Part shown: positions 18,287 through 27,283 of the stretch, one piece after another
How positions within the stretch are numbered: position 1 is the first letter of the stretch
Layout: each line of letters opens with the position of its first letter
DNA from: an uncultured Porphyromonadaceae bacterium
Lineage (GTDB): Bacteria > Bacteroidota > Bacteroidia > Bacteroidales > Muribaculaceae
NCBI GenBank assembly: GCA_900540625.1
Contig: UQGP01000003.1
Location: 57,763 to 121,762 of the forward strand
Direction: 5' to 3'
Length of the DNA stretch: 64,000 nt
The notes under the pieces: model-generated
What the model saw: only the letters and a program-made list of their open reading frames with translations
The model's database searches: none
Told to the model about the DNA's origin: nothing
Translations under genes and position numbers: made by a program

Positions 18287-20476
18287 TCAACGGATAAAAA
18301 GAAGTTCGCGGTACTTGGGCAAAGGCCACATCTCGTTATCTACCATAAGTTCGAGTTTATCTATATGATAACGTATTGTTTCCATTCGTGGCGCCACGTT
18401 GTCATGATACAATATGGCTTTTTGTCGCTCGTTGTCGCATCCGTTGGCTTTCTTGCGGGCCTCGACCATAGCTTCGACCTCGGTCTTGATGGCCTCCATG
18501 TGCAAGGAAATACCTTCGATGGTGTCCATATCGTGCCCGAAAAGCGCTGCCGACTTATGATTACCAAAGAGGGACTTGATTTTTACGAGATTATCGACAA
18601 GTATGGACTGATACCGCGTGGCAACAGGTATGATATGATTCAGGGCCAAGTCGCCAAGGACTCTGGCCTCTATTTGTACTTTCTTTGTGTACATTTCCCA
18701 TTTCACCTCGTTGCGGGCTTCCAATTCGATACGGCTGAAAACACCCGTACGGCCAAACATTTCTACAGATTCGCGCGTCAGGTAGGCATCGAATATCTTA
18801 GGCGCGCTGGTTTCGCAGTCAAGGCCGCGACGTTTGGCCTCTTCCACCCATTCTTCGCTGTATCCGTTGCCGTCGAAGTGTATCGGCTTACTCTGTATTA
18901 TCAGCTTGCGCACCTCGCCCAATATTGCTTGGCGTAAGGGTGTACCGGCGGCCACAGCCTTGTCCACTTCATTTTTGAATTGTGTCAACTGGTCGGCGAC
19001 AGCTGCATTAAGCACTATCATCGCCGAAGCACAATTGGCGGACGACCCCACTGCGCGGAATTCAAAACGATTGCCGGTGAAAGCGAATGGAGATGTACGG
19101 TTACGGTCTGTATTATCTATGAGGATTTCCGGAATCTGTGCCAGGCCGACCGATATGCCCTCGCGCGTGGTAAGATCTTCAAGTTGACTATCCGTACTAT
19201 CGGCAAGACGGTCAAGCACCGCGCTCAATTGGCTACCGGTAAATATGGATATGATAGCAGGCGGAGCCTCATTTGCTCCAAGCCTATGAGCATTGGTGGC
19301 AGACATTATGGACGCCTTAATCAGAGCGTTGTGTTTATGCACCGCAGCCATCACATTGACTATAAATGTGATGAACTGCAGATTCGCCTCCGGGGTCTTT
19401 CCGGGAGCAAACAGCAGAGTCCCCGTATCGGTACTGAGGCTCCAGTTGTTATGCTTGCCCGAACCGTTGACACCTGCAAAAGGCTTCTCATGAAGCAATA
19501 CACGGAAATTATGACGACGGGCGACCTCATTCATTAAGGACATCAGCAATAGATTATGGTCATTGGCCAGGTTGACATCTTCGAATATCGGAGCAAGTTC
19601 AAACTGGTTCGGAGCCACTTCATTATGGCATGTTTTGGCCGGAATCCCAAGTCGATGAGCCTCTATTTCAAGGTCAAGCATGAAGGCCTCAACTCGAGAA
19701 GGTATCGACCCGAAGTAATGGTCCTCAAGTTGCTGATTCTTAGGGCTTTCATGGCCCATCAGCGTGCGTCCGGTCATCACTAGGTCAGGGCGTGCATTAT
19801 AGAGAGCTTCATCCACAAGAAAGTATTCCTGTTCCCAACCAAGATTAGCGGTCACGTGCTTCACTGCCGGATCAAAATACCTCGCGATGGCCGTAGCGGC
19901 CGTATCGACGGCATTAAGCGCTCGCAGCAGTGGCGTCTTATAGTCCAACGATTCCCCCGTATATGATATGAATATCGTTGGAATACACAGAGTTTCGTCA
20001 AGTATGAATGCCGGTGAAGATATATCCCACGCCGAGTATCCGCGAGCCTCGAAGGTGTTGCGAATTCCTCCGCTGGGGAAGGATGAGGCATCCGGTTCTT
20101 GCTGGACAAGAAGTTTGCCGTCAAATTTTTCGACAACCCCACCCTTGCCGTCATGCTCGATGAAAGCATCATGCTTTTCGGCAGTGCCGTCCGTCAGCGG
20201 ATGAAACCAATGTGTGTAGTGACGAGCGCCGTTGTCTATAGCCCAGCGTTTCATACCTACAGCCACGCTGTCCGCAAGTGCCCTTGATATAGGACGTTTG
20301 TTCTCTATTGCAAAGACGAGCGCATCATACGTATCCTTGGACAAATACTCAAACATCTTTTGACGGTTAAACACAGCCTTGGCATAGTATACTTCAGGAC
20401 GTTCGGCCGGAACCTGAACATGCACTGCCTTACGGTTGTAGGCTTCTTCGATGACTTTGAAACGCAGGTGTGACAT
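18287..20476 (-). CDS. glnN: Glutamine synthetase type III
   Basis: Makes glutamine from glutamate, ammonia and ATP. Starting at the ATG at 20476 (MSHLRFKVIEEAYNRK) gives 729 residues, the standard GSIII length. The longer open frame adds 31 residues of non-family sequence. Visible GSIII landmarks are HNEVAPNQFELAPIFE, FAGVNGSGKHNNWS, KASIMSATNAHRLGANEAPPA and FTGNRFEFRAVGSSANCA. It is followed after one base by the glutamine-using amidophosphoribosyltransferase-like gene, a functional pairing of glutamine supply and use. A 368-nt leader with strong secondary structure lies between its promoter box and the start. Confidence 0.96.
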   Translation of the reverse strand: MSHLRFKVIEEAYNRKAVHVQVPAERPEVYYAKAVFNRQKMFEYLSKDTYDALVFAIENKRPISRALADSVAVGMKRWAIDNGARHYTHWFHPLTDGTAEKHDAFIEHDGKGGVVEKFDGKLLVQQEPDASSFPSGGIRNTFEARGYSAWDISSPAFILDETLCIPTIFISYTGESLDYKTPLLRALNAVDTAATAIARYFDPAVKHVTANLGWEQEYFLVDEALYNARPDLVMTGRTLMGHESPKNQQLEDHYFGSIPSRVEAFMLDLEIEAHRLGIPAKTCHNEVAPNQFELAPIFEDVNLANDHNLLLMSLMNEVARRHNFRVLLHEKPFAGVNGSGKHNNWSLSTDTGTLLFAPGKTPEANLQFITFIVNVMAAVHKHNALIKASIMSATNAHRLGANEAPPAIISIFTGSQLSAVLDRLADSTDSQLEDLTTREGISVGLAQIPEILIDNTDRNRTSPFAFTGNRFEFRAVGSSANCASAMIVLNAAVADQLTQFKNEVDKAVAAGTPLRQAILGEVRKLIIQSKPIHFDGNGYSEEWVEEAKRRGLDCETSAPKIFDAYLTRESVEMFGRTGVFSRIELEARNEVKWEMYTKKVQIEARVLGDLALNHIIPVATRYQSILVDNLVKIKSLFGNHKSAALFGHDMDTIEGISLHMEAIKTEVEAMVEARKKANGCDNERQKAILYHDNVAPRMETIRYHIDKLELMVDNEMWPLPKYRELLFIR

Positions 20477-20844
20477 TGATCTGTTTTCGCTTTTTATATT
20501 GTATTGTGTAGTGTCTATTCTTGTTCGTTCATTCAATCCCGCGTCACCATTTATTTTTATCATCAACAATTATTGTCGAGACAATCCAACACCTTAAAAA
20601 GACACGACCCCTGCGTTTTCGGAGCGGCTAAGGCCTCGGCAGTACATCTGATGATGTCTGCATACGGCCTCGCCCACCTTAGGCACAGGGGCTTCGCTGT
20701 ATTTCTAAAATCTTGGAGCGTCATTGTCGCGAGATTTCTTACGTAAAAGCACTTTTCCAAGTACATTCCTCATATATATGTATATATACCTTTATATGTA
20801 TATATACCTTTTTCGAATGCATTCGGTAGCCGCTTTTGACGACG
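20477..20844 (-). promoter_or_regulatory. Long structured leader of glnN, with a small open frame inside
   Basis: If the TAACTTTG box at 20845-20852 is the promoter, the glnN transcript has a leader of about 360 nt. On the minus strand an 8-bp helix (CCCCTGTG with CGCAGGGG), an inner CTAAGG/CCTTAG helix and an ACATC/GATGT hairpin nest within about 20594-20695. The same stretch is also open as a 53-codon frame (20563-20724, starting MTLQDFRNTAKP). Either a structured regulatory RNA or a leader peptide is possible. I recognise no known riboswitch class. Confidence 0.35.
20776..20825. repeat. Tandem 18-bp repeat plus 12-bp palindrome upstream of glnN
   Basis: ATATGTATATATACCTTT occurs twice in direct tandem (20776-20793 and 20794-20811). 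It is followed two bases later by the perfect palindrome CGAATGCATTCG (20814-20825). It lies in the divergent intergenic region between glnN and the metal efflux operon. Confidence 0.75.
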
Positions 20845-20852
20845 CAAAGTTA
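20845..20852 (-). promoter_or_regulatory. Candidate -7 box for glnN
   Basis: Minus strand reads TAACTTTG, an exact TAnnTTTG match. No clear -33 element. It is oriented toward glnN, 369 bp from its start. Confidence 0.45.
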
Positions 20853-20960
20853 ATATTTTTTTTTGAAAAACACGTCTGCTTGCTCGTAATATGCAGGACA
20901 ATCACATCATTTTTTCAGCTAAGATATAGATTATACCCATCCTTATAACGCACTCGACAT

Positions 20961-20996
20961 TTGCAACCCGGTTGCAATGGCAGATGAGTACCTTTG
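20961..20996 (+). promoter_or_regulatory. Efflux operon promoter with overlapping 17-bp operator dyad
   Basis: TACCTTTG at 20989-20996 is an exact -7 box. The perfect inverted repeat TTGCAACC-C-GGTTGCAA (20961-20977) ends 11 bp upstream, in the place where the -33 to -15 region should be, and no standard TTTG is spaced correctly. A regulator bound here would block or remodel polymerase binding. The start codon of the adaptor is 48 bp downstream. Confidence 0.6.
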
Positions 20997-21044
20997 TAGC
21001 TGTAAAATAGTAATTAATCCAAACTTATATTATATAATAAACCA

Positions 21045-22250
21045 ATGTCAATGAAGCATAAGAGCGTGATACGGCACATTTTATATTTGTCGCTATGCGC
21101 AATCGTTGCATCATGCAACACCAACGCCAAGGACGAACTTGCCCACCACCATCATCATCACGGAGGTCACGAAAGTGAAGAGCACGAAGAACATGAAGGA
21201 CATGACCATGAAGGCCACGAAGGTCACAATCATGGTGACGGAGATGAAATCACCTTACACCCCGAACAGGCAAAACGCTTCGGTGTAAAGGTTGCCGAAG
21301 TACGTCCCGGCACTTTCAGCAGCATCGTAAAGGTCTCAGGGCAGGTGCTGCCATCGCCGCAATCCGCATCAATTATCTCTGCTCCGACCGCCGGCATTGT
21401 ATACTTCAACAGCAAAGCCGTTGTCGGGCAATCTATCTCGGCCGGCACCGCGATAGCTACAGTCAAGGCGTCTGCAGTCACCGGTGGCGATCCAAATGCA
21501 GCTGCACGCGTTGCCGTCGAAGCTGCACGTAAGGAGGTCGAACGCCTTGAGCCGCTACACCGTCGCGGCGTAGTGTCTACAGCCGAGTACAACCGTGCCG
21601 TAGCTGCTTACCAAAGCGCCAAAGCTTCGTATAGTCCTGCTGCTGCCTCAGGCAGCGCCAGAGCTACAACATCCGGCACCATCACTGCGCTCCTTGCCGA
21701 ACAAGGACAATACGTTGATGCAGGTGCTCCTTTAGCATCCGTGACGGCAAACACACGCCTGACCCTGCGTGCCGATGTACCTCAAAAGCTCTACGGAGCC
21801 GTGACCTCGGTCACCAATGCCCGTTTTCGCCCGTCTTATATGAATGTATCTTTGGACATCAAAGATTTGGGCGGAGCACGCAGCTCATCATCCGAAGCGG
21901 TAAGCTCTACCCCGGGATATATCCCCGTATATTTTTCGTTTAACAACAACGGTAGCATCATTCCCGGTTCCATCGTGGAAGTTTACCTTGAAGGGCAACC
22001 GCGAGCCAATGTAATCACCGTCCCGGTATCGGCATTGTCCGAACAGCAGGGCGATTACTTCGTATACATACAACTTGACGAGGAGGGTTACCAAAAAGTA
22101 CCTGTAGCCATCGGACAAAGCGATGGTGTGCGTACCGAGATTCTCTCCGGCCTCCATTCAGGCGACAAGGTGGTCGTTGAAGGAACAACCACCGTCCGCC
22201 TTGCCGAGAAATCCGGCGTAGTGCCTGAAGGCCATTCGCACAACCATTGA
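21045..22250 (+). CDS. RND efflux periplasmic adaptor (CzcB/CusB type), His-rich lipoprotein
   Basis: Membrane fusion subunit that bridges the RND pump and the outer-membrane channel. It has a lipobox with C24 (IVASC). Then comes an extremely histidine- and acid-rich stretch at residues about 34-67, with six consecutive His and repeated GHEGHDHE-type units, and another HSHNH at the C-terminus. The core shows the barrel-sandwich halves (VKVSGQVLPSP, GTIVYF-like, GTITALLAEQGQYV), a short helical hairpin with EVERLEPLHRRGVVSTAEY, and beta-barrel strands. The His-rich part is a probable metal-binding region. It starts the operon; an alternative start is the third codon at 21051. Confidence 0.92.
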   Translation: MSMKHKSVIRHILYLSLCAIVASCNTNAKDELAHHHHHHGGHESEEHEEHEGHDHEGHEGHNHGDGDEITLHPEQAKRFGVKVAEVRPGTFSSIVKVSGQVLPSPQSASIISAPTAGIVYFNSKAVVGQSISAGTAIATVKASAVTGGDPNAAARVAVEAARKEVERLEPLHRRGVVSTAEYNRAVAAYQSAKASYSPAAASGSARATTSGTITALLAEQGQYVDAGAPLASVTANTRLTLRADVPQKLYGAVTSVTNARFRPSYMNVSLDIKDLGGARSSSSEAVSSTPGYIPVYFSFNNNGSIIPGSIVEVYLEGQPRANVITVPVSALSEQQGDYFVYIQLDEEGYQKVPVAIGQSDGVRTEILSGLHSGDKVVVEGTTTVRLAEKSGVVPEGHSHNH

Positions 22251-22301
22251 TACGCATAACTACACCATAGCCTTTCAACGAAAAACGAATACAACAAAGT
22301 T

Positions 22302-25300
22302 ATGCTTAATAAGATAATACATTTCTCGCTTAACAACCGCCTGACAATTCTCATATTGGTGGGATTGGCGCTGATATTCGGCACCATAACGCTTATGCGC
22401 ACCCAGGTGGATATTTTCCCGGATCTCAATGCTCCCACCGTCGTTGTGATGACCGAGGCTCCGGGCATGGCGCCCGAGGAAGTTGAAAAATTGGTTACCT
22501 ACCCCATCGAAACATCCGTAAACGGTTCCACAGGCGTCCGTCGCGTCCGGTCGTCCTCCACAACCGGATTCTCGGTGGTTTGGGTCGAATTCGATTGGGG
22601 TACTGATGTATATCGCGCCCGACAAATAGTCAATGAACGCCTTGCTTCGCTGTCCGGGACATTGCCTCCGGGCGTAAAGCAACCTACCATGGGACCCCAA
22701 TCGTCCATATTGGGAGAAATCATGATTATAGGCCTGACTGCCGACTCGACGTCCATGATGGATCTTAACACCATTGCCAATAAAACAATTCGTCCGAGAC
22801 TTTTGTCTTTGGGCGGTGTATCACAAGTCGCAGTACTTGGCGGCGACGTGCGCCAGTACCAAATACAGATGGTGCCGCAACGTATGCAAGCATTGGGCGT
22901 ATCTATCGATGAAGTACGTGCTGCCGTTGAGGGCCTCAATCAAAACGCGACAGGCGGCATAGTCTATGATTACGGCAACGAATACATTGTCAAGGGCGAA
23001 ATCAACACCACTGCCACCGAGGATATTGCGGCTGCCGTAGTACGTAGCAATGAAGAAGGTATCGTCACTGTGGGGGACATCGCCGATGTGAAAATTGCCG
23101 GAGCTCACCCACGACTCGGAGCAGGATCGGTCAGGGCTCATCCCGCGGTTTTAGTCACGGTTACCAAGCAGCCGTCCGTAGGCACAATCGATTTGACAGA
23201 GGCTATTGAGAAGGATTTGGCCGAAGTCTCCAAAACTCTCCCTGCAGACGTGCATATCGCAACAGACATCTTCAAGCAAAGTCAATTCATCGACACTTCA
23301 ATATCTAATCTTCAGGAAGCATTGCTCGAAGGTGCGCTTTTCGTGATTATCGTTTTATTCTTCTTCCTGATGAACACACGCACGACGGTTATATCCGTTG
23401 TTGCTTTGCCTTTGTCTATCATCTTGGCGGTTCTTGTGCTGCACTTTATGGGCTATACGCTCAACACTATGAGTCTCGGTGGTATCGCCATTGCCATTGG
23501 GTCGTTGGTGGACGATGCCATCGTGGATGTTGAGAATGTATATAAGCGTCTACGCGAAAACCGCGAATTACCACCTGACCAACGACACAGCGTCTTTGAT
23601 GTCGTCTTCCACGCCTCTGCCGAGGTACGTATGCCTATCTTCAATTCATCACTGATAATTATTGCAAGTTTTCTCCCGCTTTTCTTCCTGTCAGGCATCG
23701 AAGGTCGCATGCTTGTGCCGTTAGGCGTGTCCTTCATCGTGGCTCTGATTGCATCGACCATCGTAGCACTGACTCTAACGCCGGTAATGTGCTATTATTT
23801 ACTGGGGTCTAAAAAAGCGACAGCTAAGGCCGACCGCGACCCATACGTCACTCGTAAGATGCGCACCGGATACACAGCCGCTCTCGAATGGTGTCTCAAG
23901 CACTCGCGTGCCGTACTCACCGGCGTAGGCGTCCTGTTTGTAGCCGCTATGGCATTGTTCTTCACTCTGGGCCGCAGCTTCCTACCGTCCTTCAACGAAG
24001 GCTCAATGACCATCAATGTTTCCACTCTCCCCGGAATATCACTGGACGAGAGCGACAAAATCGGGGCGGAGGCCGAAAAATTGATACTATCAGTACCGGA
24101 GGTGCGCACAACAGCTCGCAAAACCGGTCGCGCCGAATTGGACGAGCATTCATTCGGCGTCAATGTCTCCGAAATCGAGGCGCCATATACCCTCAAAGAC
24201 CGCACTCGCGGCGAAATGGTGCGCGAAATTCGCGAAAAACTCTCCGAAATCCCGGGCGCCAATATCGAAATCGGCCAACCGATCTCGCACCGTATAGACG
24301 CAATGCTTTCGGGTACGGAGGCGCAGATAGCCATCAAATTGTTCGGCGATGACCTAAATAAGCTCTTCGCACTCGGCACTCAAATCAAGAGCATCATCTC
24401 CGAGCAAGAAGGCGTTGTGGATGTCAATATCGAACAACAAATCGAAAGGCCGGAGATAGCCATACGTCCTAATCGCCAGTTGTTAGCTCGTTATGGCGTC
24501 ACTATGGAGAGCCTGCGCAATACCATCGAGACATCGCTGGCCGGAACAGCCGTATCGCAAGTATACGAGGATGGTATACCTTATGACATCTCGCTGATGC
24601 TCGAGCCCGGCTCGCGAAGCTCGCTGCAAAGCATCTCGGATTTGCTCATTGACACTCAGCAAGGCAAAGTGCCGCTGTCTGACGTTGCGGAAGTCGCATC
24701 CACATCCGGGCCAAACACCATAAACCGCGAGAATGTCAAACGCCGTATCGTTATTTCGGCGAACGTCGAAGGCGGAGACCTTCGTGGCGTGGTCAACAAG
24801 ATACAGGATGATGTTGCACAAAAGGTAAAACTACCCGAAGGATATTACCTTAATTACGGCGGACAATTCGAGAGCGAGGCTTCGGCTTCACGTACCTTGG
24901 CATGGGCCTCGCTGGGTGCTTTACTGCTGATACTTATGCTACTGTACCAGGATTTCAAGAGCATACCGCAATCGCTGCTGATACTTATCAATATGCCGTT
25001 GGCTATGATTGGCGGCGTATTCATCCTGGTGTTTACCGGAGCGGAACTCAATATCCCGGCTATCATCGGCTTTATATCTCTATTAGGTATCACCACGCGC
25101 AACGGCATGCTGCTTATCAGCCGGTACAACGCATTGCGTGATCAAGGTATGGGGCTGCACGACCGCATCATGCGCGGCTCGGGCGACCGACTGCTGCCCA
25201 TAGTGATGACGGCTCTGACCTCGGCTCTGGCTCTGATACCGCTTGCTGTCAACGGCGATGCTCCGGGCAACGAGATCCAGTCGCCGCTCGCCGTAGTCAT

Positions 25301-25403
25301 CCTCGGAGGTCTGGTATCGGCCACCATCCTGAATGTATTTGTAGTTCCGGTAATATATCGCAAAATGTGCCTGCGCAAAGGCGCTGAGCCGACACAAGCA
25401 TAG
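22302..25403 (+). CDS. CusA/CzcA family heavy-metal RND efflux pump
   Basis: Inner-membrane proton-driven transporter of 1033 residues with the duplicated RND fold: an N-terminal helix, a large periplasmic loop starting QVDIFPDLNAPTVVVMTEAPGMAPEEVE, a first helix bundle, and a second loop and bundle. Transmembrane helix 4 carries GSLVDDAIVDVENVYKRL, the acidic proton-relay motif in the heavy-metal family. It lies 51 bp after the adaptor and 49 bp before the channel gene. Metal specificity (Zn, Co, Ni, Cu or Ag) cannot be assigned. The His-rich partner favours a divalent transition metal, which is inference. Confidence 0.95.
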   Translation: MLNKIIHFSLNNRLTILILVGLALIFGTITLMRTQVDIFPDLNAPTVVVMTEAPGMAPEEVEKLVTYPIETSVNGSTGVRRVRSSSTTGFSVVWVEFDWGTDVYRARQIVNERLASLSGTLPPGVKQPTMGPQSSILGEIMIIGLTADSTSMMDLNTIANKTIRPRLLSLGGVSQVAVLGGDVRQYQIQMVPQRMQALGVSIDEVRAAVEGLNQNATGGIVYDYGNEYIVKGEINTTATEDIAAAVVRSNEEGIVTVGDIADVKIAGAHPRLGAGSVRAHPAVLVTVTKQPSVGTIDLTEAIEKDLAEVSKTLPADVHIATDIFKQSQFIDTSISNLQEALLEGALFVIIVLFFFLMNTRTTVISVVALPLSIILAVLVLHFMGYTLNTMSLGGIAIAIGSLVDDAIVDVENVYKRLRENRELPPDQRHSVFDVVFHASAEVRMPIFNSSLIIIASFLPLFFLSGIEGRMLVPLGVSFIVALIASTIVALTLTPVMCYYLLGSKKATAKADRDPYVTRKMRTGYTAALEWCLKHSRAVLTGVGVLFVAAMALFFTLGRSFLPSFNEGSMTINVSTLPGISLDESDKIGAEAEKLILSVPEVRTTARKTGRAELDEHSFGVNVSEIEAPYTLKDRTRGEMVREIREKLSEIPGANIEIGQPISHRIDAMLSGTEAQIAIKLFGDDLNKLFALGTQIKSIISEQEGVVDVNIEQQIERPEIAIRPNRQLLARYGVTMESLRNTIETSLAGTAVSQVYEDGIPYDISLMLEPGSRSSLQSISDLLIDTQQGKVPLSDVAEVASTSGPNTINRENVKRRIVISANVEGGDLRGVVNKIQDDVAQKVKLPEGYYLNYGGQFESEASASRTLAWASLGALLLILMLLYQDFKSIPQSLLILINMPLAMIGGVFILVFTGAELNIPAIIGFISLLGITTRNGMLLISRYNALRDQGMGLHDRIMRGSGDRLLPIVMTALTSALALIPLAVNGDAPGNEIQSPLAVVILGGLVSATILNVFVVPVIYRKMCLRKGAEPTQA

Positions 25404-25452
25404 CATTTGTCTGCCACCGCACATAGGCAATCATAACACAACACATATTATA

Positions 25453-26640
25453 ATGAACAAGCACATCATTTCATACATATTTTCAGGCATCTGCATGCTC
25501 GCATCTCTGTCGGGCAATGCCCAAACGTTGTCTCAGCGAGAAGCCATCGCGCGCATCGTGGCCAATAACGCGGGCGTCAAAGGCATACAGGCTTCGGGCA
25601 ACGCAGATGTATTGTCCTTGCAGAATGACAATACGCTGCCCGACCCGGAGGTCTCCGGCGGATACCTTTTCGGCGACGGAACGGACAATCGCTGGGAGCT
25701 GGAAGTATCCCAGGGCTTTGCATGGCCGGGATTGTACGGCGCACAGAAAAAAGTTATTGGCTCGGTATCGGCCGCCAACGAAGAACGCTGTCGCGTGGCT
25801 GCTTTGACCGTGGCCGACCAAGCACGGCAGCAGATGATACGCGGCACCTATCTGACACAGCACCTGTCGTTGCTGGAACGTCTTAAGGCCAATATGGACT
25901 CGTTGGCGCACAGCATCGAATACGGATATAATAAAGGCGAACTGACGATACTTGACCTCAAGAAAGTCCGGTTTGAGATTTTCCGCCTTGACACCCAAAT
26001 CGCACAGGTGCGTTCCGAGCGTCAAAAAATAGAATCTGCTCTGACAGCGCTGAATAACGGCGAGAATATTGCCGTGGATATGACCCAATACGATGTTGAG
26101 CCGCTCAATGCCTTGTCTTACTACCTGGACAAGGCCCGTCAGTCGCCCGAAATCGCACTTGCCGACCACGCAATAGAGACAGCGCGTCTTGAAGGCGAAG
26201 CTGCTCGCATGGGCCGCCTACCCTCTCTGAGCTTGGGCTATAAACATTCGATGGAAGACGGGCACAGCTTCAACGGCGTTACGGCCGGCATTTCCGTCCC
26301 GGTTTTCTCGGGACGTAAGGCACGTCAAGCCGCACAAGCTCGTCAAACGGCAGCTGAGTATGACCGCGCTCAGACGTCTAACGACATCGAGACACAAGTG
26401 TCCGCGCTGTACGACCAAACGCTACGTCAACAAGACCTGCTCAAGCATTTTTCGCCCGTAGTGCTTGATGACGAGTATCCGGAATTGCTACTGATGGCTT
26501 ACCATGGCGGCGAAACCAATGTCATCACCCTGATTCAAGAAATGAATTACTACCTGCAAGCACGTCAGGAGTATCTCGAAGCGGACTATGCCTATCGAGC
26601 CGGCCTTGCATCTCTAAACCGCTACGACCTCCCGTTCTGA
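25453..26640 (+). CDS. TolC/CzcC-type outer-membrane efflux channel
   Basis: 395 residues with a signal peptide ending at GNAQ, two OEP (outer membrane efflux protein) halves rich in alternating Ala/Gln/Glu coiled-coil helices, and short strand regions (LSLGYKHSMEDGHSFNGVTAGISVPVFSGRK is typical of the second half). It is slightly shorter than the usual 420-450 residues but complete. It completes the tripartite pump with the adaptor and RND genes, and a strong terminator follows. Confidence 0.93.
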   Translation: MNKHIISYIFSGICMLASLSGNAQTLSQREAIARIVANNAGVKGIQASGNADVLSLQNDNTLPDPEVSGGYLFGDGTDNRWELEVSQGFAWPGLYGAQKKVIGSVSAANEERCRVAALTVADQARQQMIRGTYLTQHLSLLERLKANMDSLAHSIEYGYNKGELTILDLKKVRFEIFRLDTQIAQVRSERQKIESALTALNNGENIAVDMTQYDVEPLNALSYYLDKARQSPEIALADHAIETARLEGEAARMGRLPSLSLGYKHSMEDGHSFNGVTAGISVPVFSGRKARQAAQARQTAAEYDRAQTSNDIETQVSALYDQTLRQQDLLKHFSPVVLDDEYPELLLMAYHGGETNVITLIQEMNYYLQARQEYLEADYAYRAGLASLNRYDLPF

Positions 26641-26674
26641 CACTTTCTCGTCACATCGTGACCAACCATACGAG

Positions 26675-26710
26675 GGCCGGCATTCGCAACAGATGCCGGC
26701 CTTTTATTTT
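26675..26710 (+). terminator. Rho-independent terminator of the efflux operon
   Basis: GGCCGGCAT (26675-26683) pairs perfectly with ATGCCGGCC (26693-26701) and is followed by TTTTATTTT. It lies 35 bp past the channel gene stop. Confidence 0.9.
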
Positions 26711-26922
26711 GCACTTCATAGTCTCGGATTCTTGACCAACCGCGGAGACGTAAGGCACAATGTCACGGATCTAACCATTATTCCGCCCGGAGCGACTTAT
26801 TTCTACGATAAATAATCGAAAGATTATGGACCTGTAACGATAAATGGTACAAACGACGCTGTAACTTTGCGCCGCAGTCTGCGACCGGGAGCAGTCCGAT
26901 ATGCTAAGTTTTTTGTAATGTG
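26711..26922. other. Intergenic stretch without a gene
   Basis: I see no coding frame here. An isolated TAACTTTG box at 26862-26869 (plus strand) could be an additional promoter for the RNA downstream, but it has no -33 partner. Confidence 0.4.
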
Positions 26923-26954
26923 TTTGGTTACGATGTCAAAAAGTTGTATATTTG
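26923..26954 (+). promoter_or_regulatory. Strong Bacteroidales promoter upstream of the structured RNA
   Basis: TTTG at 26923-26926, a 20-bp spacer, then TATATTTG at 26947-26954. Both elements and the spacing match the Bacteroidetes consensus. Transcription would start near 26961. Confidence 0.75.
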
Positions 26955-27042
26955 CGGCGTATAAACTTCAAACGCATACAATACACAACAAAACAGACAA
27001 AATAGCACATCACACGACATATTTAGCATAACTTGCTGATAA

Positions 27043-27220
27043 TTATTGATTCGGTTAAATCTGGTAAATTCAACCTCGAAATCAAAGATAATTAGTTCAG
27101 TAGGTTTGCCCCTTATACAGGGCGCAGACTGCTCCTACTGCTTATCATGATTTCAGGCATTACCAGAGCCCAACCGAATTGATAAGACAAAAAGGAAAAG
27201 ATTGCGCTCTTTTTCTGTTT
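27043..27220 (+). ncRNA. Rod-shaped structured RNA, candidate 6S-like RNA, with terminator
   Basis: The stretch folds into one nearly continuous rod. 27043-27056 pairs with 27172-27185 (14 bp, two G-U). 27060-27067 pairs with 27160-27167 (8 bp). After an asymmetric bubble (10 nt against 5 nt), 27078-27084 pairs with 27148-27154. 27087-27091 pairs with 27142-27146, 27098-27104 with 27134-27140 and 27108-27111 with 27120-27123. A separate hairpin (27194-27201 with 27208-27215) followed by TGTTT looks like a terminator. A good promoter lies upstream, and no frame of any length crosses the rod. A long rod with a central bubble is the 6S RNA layout. In Bacteroidales the Bacteroidales-1 RNA motif has been proposed to be 6S. 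The 5' end is uncertain and may be near 26961. Confidence 0.5.
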
Positions 27221-27283
27221 ACACCCAACCGCAAAACACCGGCTCCCGTGCCGCATACAATAAAACCATAAACAAAAACAACT

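Noticed and set aside
20477..20569. Longer GSIII start
   Set aside because: The 31 added residues are not part of GSIII. The start at 20476 gives exactly 729 residues and the family N-terminus.
20590..20700. SRP RNA, cobalamin or TPP riboswitch in the glnN leader
   Set aside because: None of the conserved core sequences of these classes are visible in either orientation.
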